Part shown: in pieces, positions 60,422-64,000 of the stretch
How the letters are laid out: the number at the start of each line of letters is the position of its first letter
How positions within the stretch are numbered: the stretch's first letter is position 1
Assembly: GCF_041380235.1 (NCBI RefSeq)
Contig: NZ_JBGIYY010000019.1
Location: 1 to 64,000, forward strand
Direction of reading: 5' to 3'
DNA: 64,000 bases
From: Glaciecola sp041380235
GTDB taxonomy: Bacteria; Pseudomonadota; Gammaproteobacteria; Enterobacterales; Alteromonadaceae
Program-made: the position numbers and the translations under genes
Notes under the pieces: generated by a model
Database searches by the model: none
What the model was told of the DNA's origin: nothing
Seen by the model: the letters and a program-made list of their open reading frames with translations, nothing else

Positions 60422-60634
60422 ATGAAAGACGGTATTCATCCTCAGTATAATGAGATCACAGCAACTTGCTCGTGTGGAAACGTAATGAAAATTCGCTCTA
60501 CAATGAACAAAGACATCAACCTTGACGTGTGTTCATCTTGTCACCCATTTTACACAGGTAAGCAACGTAATGTTGACACCGGTGGTCGTGTAGACAAGTT
60601 CAAGAAACGTTTTGGTGCGCTTAGCAAGAAGTAA
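60422..60634 (+). CDS. rpmE: 50S ribosomal protein L31 (zinc-binding type)
   Basis: A 70-residue L31 with the full zinc site: Cys16 and Cys18 (ATCSCGN), Cys37 and Cys40 (DVCSSCHPFYTG). This is therefore the zinc-containing C+ paralogue that is replaced by the C- form (YkgM type) under zinc limitation in some bacteria. The ending GGRVDKFKKRFG is typical. It is monocistronic with a strong terminator and a 262-nt upstream region shared with priA. Confidence 0.98.
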   Translation: MKDGIHPQYNEITATCSCGNVMKIRSTMNKDINLDVCSSCHPFYTGKQRNVDTGGRVDKFKKRFGALSKK

Positions 60635-60651
60635 GACCGCTGAAAAATACT

Positions 60652-60684
60652 AAAGGCGCACTTTTAAAGCTGCGCCTTTTTTAT
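60652..60684 (+). terminator. Terminator of rpmE
   Basis: AAAGGCGCA and TGCGCCTTT form a 9-bp stem with a 10-nt loop, continuing into a T-tract (TTTTTT). It lies 18 nt after the rpmE stop and faces the convergent S9 peptidase gene. Confidence 0.9.
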
Positions 60685-60704
60685 TGCTCAAAAAATAAGA
60701 CTTA

Positions 60705-62696
60705 TTACTCCGCGCTTTGTTTGTTAACGGGTAAATGCTTCAATAAAAACGCTTCGATTTCTGTATATACATCTTCGATGTCTTGCTCGTAATACAAAGC
60801 ATTATGACCGGTATCTTTTAGCGTTATCATTCTTACAGACTTATTGATGTCTTCTAATGCGTCAAACATTAATTCAGATTGTTCAAAGGGTACGACTTCA
60901 TCTTCATCACCGTGTATGAGCAAAACCGGAACGTTAATATTCTTCGCATGCAGTGCTGGTGAGCGAGCTTTTAACATATCTATATCTTTTTCGGGATCAC
61001 CAATACTGTCTTTGATAAACGTGATGAGAGTGTCTGATTCAAACTTATCGAGATCATAATCAACCTGTTCAGGCAAATGAGTCACCCCACTAATACTGAC
61101 AACGCATTGAAACATATCAGGTGTTTTAACCGCGCCCATCAGTGCAGCATAACCACCGTATGAAGCACCGACAATGCAAACCCTGTCTTTATCGGCAATC
61201 TGTTCAGCGATCAGAAATTTTACCGCATCTTCGAGGTCTTCTTGCATCTTACCGCCCCACTCCTTATAACCAGCCTCTTCAAAGGCTTTGCCATAGCCAG
61301 TAGAGCCTCGAAAGTTGGGCTTGATGACCACATAGCCACGGGTTGCAATAAACTGTGCTAAGTCATCGTAGCCCATAAAGTCGCGATGCTGAGGTCCACC
61401 GTGAGGCAATACAATCAAAGGCATGCTTTTGGTGCCGTCAAACTCTGGGGGGATCATCACATAAGCGGTAATCAACATATTATCGCGAGCTTTGTACTGA
61501 ACTTTAAAACCCTGAGCAAGTTTACTTTTTGGTAGCGTGGCAAAGGGATAGCTTAAGGTACTCATTTGATCTTCTTTCAAATCAAAAGTGAAGAATGTAG
61601 ATGGGTTATCCATTCCCCATGACAATACCACCGCACGTGCTTTGTCTTTTCCCCAGTTCACAAAACGAAAGTTTTCATTTTCAAAATACTTTGCAGCAGA
61701 ATCGTATTTGGCTTGAGTATCGGTATCGAAATATTTTGAGCGGTAAATATCGGTGAGCACCGTATAGCCAATCACCTCATTGTTAAGCCCTTGCGTGATC
61801 ACGCCAACAATATCGATATTTGGTAAACTGACTAGAACCTTTTTATCGCCATTTTCCACTGTAATAAGCTCGTGAAAACCGCTTTTTTCATTCATTTTCC
61901 GATAGACAAGCTTACCTTCTTTGGTGCCTACCAAATCTCTGATATCAATCTTATTTTTACTTTCGTCATCTTCGTCAAAGTAAATTTCATCAATGAGCAC
62001 CCAATCACGGTCCTCAGTAAACTCAAAAATTTCAATCATCCGAGCGATACGTTTATAGTCGTATCTAAATAGCACTTTGCCATCTTCGTCGTTAATGAAT
62101 GCAACGGTGAATCTACCACCGGTCACCACAGCATCAGATTCTCCGCTATCCACATTTACTTTAAAAAGTGCAAGACGCTCATTTCTGAACGAAGTCATTA
62201 AGATATGTTTTTCGTCGTTTGGAAGATAGTGAGGAATGCGCGCCAAATTCACAGAGCGACGCGCTGAACGTTCATCATTCATTAACTCGACGAGCCCTTC
62301 ACCTTTAAGATCAGTCGCCACAATGCGCCCAAACATAAAATAGTCATTAATATTGAAGTCGTCTTCATTCTCAGATTCATGGCGAACTTTAGACGTTGCA
62401 TAAGGCACCAACAGTTTTACTAATATACGTTCATTATTTGCCCAGCTCACATCAAAGGGGCGAATAATATTATCGCCAAACTTCGATATAATTTTTTTAT
62501 CGTCTAAGTCATAAATCATAACTAGGCGCTTGTCGCCCTCATTCCATACGCCGGCCACATTCTTGCCATCTGGAGAAATTTTTGCAGCAATTAGTCCAGG
62601 GTCGGCCAAGAAATCTTGCAAAGTGAGTTTTTCAGCAAACGCCCAACTAGAAAGTAAGCAGCTATATAAGAACAATAAGGATTTAAATACTGACAT
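60705..62696 (-). CDS. Exported S9-family prolyl oligopeptidase-like peptidase
   Basis: A 663-residue protein with a signal peptide (LLFLYSCLLSSWAFAEK), an N-terminal beta-propeller (about 25-395) and a C-terminal alpha/beta-hydrolase peptidase domain. The catalytic Ser is in VGASYGGYAALMG, Asp in HGDEDEVVPFEQS and His in KDTGHNALYYE. It has an oxyanion-type LPHGGPQHRDF and RGSTGYGKAFEEAG. This architecture matches acylaminoacyl/dipeptidyl peptidases of family S9, common in marine peptide scavengers. Substrate not predictable. It is convergent with rpmE. Confidence 0.92.
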   Translation of the reverse strand: MSVFKSLLFLYSCLLSSWAFAEKLTLQDFLADPGLIAAKISPDGKNVAGVWNEGDKRLVMIYDLDDKKIISKFGDNIIRPFDVSWANNERILVKLLVPYATSKVRHESENEDDFNINDYFMFGRIVATDLKGEGLVELMNDERSARRSVNLARIPHYLPNDEKHILMTSFRNERLALFKVNVDSGESDAVVTGGRFTVAFINDEDGKVLFRYDYKRIARMIEIFEFTEDRDWVLIDEIYFDEDDESKNKIDIRDLVGTKEGKLVYRKMNEKSGFHELITVENGDKKVLVSLPNIDIVGVITQGLNNEVIGYTVLTDIYRSKYFDTDTQAKYDSAAKYFENENFRFVNWGKDKARAVVLSWGMDNPSTFFTFDLKEDQMSTLSYPFATLPKSKLAQGFKVQYKARDNMLITAYVMIPPEFDGTKSMPLIVLPHGGPQHRDFMGYDDLAQFIATRGYVVIKPNFRGSTGYGKAFEEAGYKEWGGKMQEDLEDAVKFLIAEQIADKDRVCIVGASYGGYAALMGAVKTPDMFQCVVSISGVTHLPEQVDYDLDKFESDTLITFIKDSIGDPEKDIDMLKARSPALHAKNINVPVLLIHGDEDEVVPFEQSELMFDALEDINKSVRMITLKDTGHNALYYEQDIEDVYTEIEAFLLKHLPVNKQSAE

Positions 62697-62828
62697 AAGA
62701 GTCCATTCAAATAAAAGGCACGGCTTTAAACATAGTTGCTTTTTATTGATCGTTCAATATTTTGGCTTAAGCCTTTGTTCGCGCCATCAAAATGAGGGCG
62801 ATAAATAAAATAGAGGAATTTGAGAAAC

Positions 62829-62869
62829 GTGACGCGCGGCGCAAATAATAAACTTTTGCTGCGCGTCAC
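62829..62869 (-). terminator. Long GC-rich hairpin downstream of the barrel-protein gene
   Basis: GTGACGCGCGGC (62829-62840) pairs with GCTGCGCGTCAC (62858-62869) with one mismatch; inner GCAAA/TTTTGC partly extends the stem. It lies 88 nt past the stop of the barrel-protein gene on the minus strand. It lacks a clear T-tract, so it may be a terminator or an RNA-stabilising hairpin. Confidence 0.45.
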
Positions 62870-62956
62870 AAGCAAGTTAACTAGTAACCGAGCGCCGCAA
62901 TCATGTTACAGATGACATTTTTTACTTCCGACAACTGGTTTTGTGGCCTAACTTAT

Positions 62957-63373
62957 TTAAAATTTATAACCCGCGCTGAAAAAGATTACATTCTTACTAT
63001 CCTTCTGTTGTTTTGACAGGAAGCCATCGCCGCTGGCGTCTTGTCCTTGGATATTCGCTAAATCTATGCCAAAAATCCAAGACTCATTGACTCTACCTGA
63101 AGGGCTATAGTTAAGATTCAAAGATGTCACATTTCGAAATGACAATGTGTATGTTGCACCTACCGAGAAAAAGTCAGTTATCAAATAGTCATAGCCGACA
63201 TTTACCCCAACAAGTCCAACAGCGCCTCTAAAATTACTTTGCGATTCTTGATAGGATAATTGGTACCCAATTAGCCCCGCATATTGAATGCCGATCCCAG
63301 CAGAATGGTTATACTGACCACTGTTGGCGACAGGTATGAATAGAAGTGAGCTAAGTAAAATGAGTTTTTTAAT
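62957..63373 (-). CDS. Small outer-membrane beta-barrel-type protein (apparent ATT start)
   Basis: A protein of about 138 residues. If read from ATT 63373 it begins with a textbook signal peptide, (M)KKLILLSSLLFIPVANS, and ends in an outer-membrane beta-signal with terminal Phe (FFSAGYKF). Alternating strands such as ATYTLSFRNVTSLNLNYS fit a small barrel. The only ATG/GTG/TTG in frame is an internal TTG at 63184, which would remove the signal peptide. The frame is closed upstream by a TAA and AGGGA lies 8 nt before the ATT. Function unknown. It is divergent from the LysE-type gene. Confidence 0.65.
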   Translation of the reverse strand: MKKLILLSSLLFIPVANSGQYNHSAGIGIQYAGLIGYQLSYQESQSNFRGAVGLVGVNVGYDYLITDFFSVGATYTLSFRNVTSLNLNYSPSGRVNESWIFGIDLANIQGQDASGDGFLSKQQKDSKNVIFFSAGYKF

Positions 63374-63478
63374 TTTTGTATTCCCTATGAAAATTGATTA
63401 GTGCTACAGTAAAGTCAACCGCAAAAATTTTTCGTTTAACTGCTCCGAAATAAAAGCCATGCAAAGTACCAGTAATAT

Positions 63479-64000
63479 ATGAATATAGATATCCTTTTTG
63501 CGCTTGTGCTGTTTGCATTGGCTTCGTCACTCTCTCCCGGTCCAAATAACTTAATGTTGATGACATCTGGCGTGAACTTTGGCTTTAGATTAACCTTGCC
63601 GCATATGTTTGGCGTGTCAATGGGCTTTGTCTTTATGACCGTATTAGTGGGTTTGGGCGTAATGCAGTTGTTCGATGCTTATCCGATTACCTACAATGTT
63701 CTAAAAGTATTAAGTGTGCTTTATATGCTTTACTTAGCGGCAAAAATAGCGATGTCATCAAATGAAATAGAAGGCAAACGCGCTAGGTCGATGCCTATGA
63801 CGTTTTTTCAAGCAGTGATGTTTCAGTGGGTTAATCCCAAGGCATGGAGTATGTCATTAACCGCCATAAGCGTCTTTGCGCCAAGCAAAAGTTTTGCGTC
63901 GGTATGTTTGGTGGCGCTAGTTTTTGGATTAGTTAATTTTCCATGCATTGCATGTTGGGCAAGTCTGGGGACAAAAATTAAAAGATGGCTAACTAAACCC
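63479..64000 (+). CDS. LysE-family amino-acid exporter, N-terminal part (cut by window edge)
   Basis: 174 codons open from ATG 63479 to the window end. The product starts MNIDILFALVLFALASSLSP with the family motif SPGPNNLMLMTSGVNFG. Further membrane helices (GVSMGFVFMTVLVGLGV) and the conserved FFQAVMFQWVNPKAWSM follow. Members export amino acids or related metabolites (RhtB/LysE); the substrate is not predictable. About 30 C-terminal residues are missing beyond the edge. No strong ribosome site is visible. Confidence 0.88.
   Translation, partial: MNIDILFALVLFALASSLSPGPNNLMLMTSGVNFGFRLTLPHMFGVSMGFVFMTVLVGLGVMQLFDAYPITYNVLKVLSVLYMLYLAAKIAMSSNEIEGKRARSMPMTFFQAVMFQWVNPKAWSMSLTAISVFAPSKSFASVCLVALVFGLVNFPCIACWASLGTKIKRWLTKP

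Noticed and set aside
63369..63566. 65-codon minus-strand frame before the barrel protein
   Set aside because: Antisense to the start of the LysE-family gene and overlaps the signal peptide of the barrel protein in another frame.
1..64000. tRNA, rRNA genes and CRISPR arrays
   Set aside because: Looked for tRNA-like cloverleaf ends, rRNA signatures and regularly spaced repeats; none seen. The only regular repeat is the 13-bp tandem array, which has no spacers.

Overview
The window looks like a chromosomal segment of a marine gammaproteobacterium, most likely Alteromonadales (Alteromonadaceae-like). This is inferred from gene order and protein families, not from a database search. The conserved order djlA / lptD-surA-pdxA-rsmA-apaG-apaH is the gammaproteobacterial one. 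tamA-tamB, hslV-hslU-ftsN, priA/rpmE, acnB and recJ/dsbC/xerD point the same way. The proteobacterial dedicated sortase system and a PEP-CTERM-like protein are typical of marine members.

Layout. 1-145 is the N-terminal part of an IS91-type transposase running off the left edge. recO and recJ (608-3176) form a minus-strand pair with a five-copy 13-bp tandem repeat between them. 3303-3982 is the wreck of a contractile injection/tail-like locus: an intact tube protein plus the C-terminal end of a sheath protein. 4420-7084 holds a periplasmic solute-binding protein and a membrane-anchored FMN glutamate-synthase-domain protein. 7168-14010 is a complete dedicated sortase system: sensor kinase, response regulator, OmpA-like PdsO, a VIT/VWA sortase target and the sortase. 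The whole 3.2-14 kb block separates recJ from dsbC-xerD, which are neighbours in many relatives. 14048-23535 is the conserved envelope, vitamin B6 and rRNA-methylation block, followed by a chemoreceptor with a probable sigma-28 promoter.

25.7-40.5 kb is mixed metabolism and transport: lysC, DUF192, acnB, a PQQ-type sugar dehydrogenase, an acyl-CoA ligase, an AEC permease, an exported leucyl aminopeptidase, a VOC protein, ChrA, two small membrane proteins and a lipase-like hydrolase. 40.6-48.4 kb is an accessory region. It has a second IS91 remnant, a PEP-CTERM-like exported protein, a CadC-like membrane regulator, a LysR remnant, a possible 41-residue membrane peptide, and a three-gene peptide-export locus (HlyD adaptor, C39-peptidase ABC transporter, stand-alone LuxR-type HTH) with no obvious peptide substrate. 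From 48.5 kb the window returns to core genes: tamB-tamA, hslVU behind a good sigma-32 promoter, a short ftsN, priA, rpmE, an S9 peptidase, a small outer-membrane barrel protein and a LysE-family exporter cut by the right edge.

The least expected signals are the degraded injection-system remnant, the export locus without a substrate, the 13-bp tandem repeat, a perfect 20-bp inverted repeat at 30491-30542, and two genes (AEC permease, small barrel protein) whose only sensible start is a non-standard codon. No tRNA, rRNA or CRISPR array was seen.
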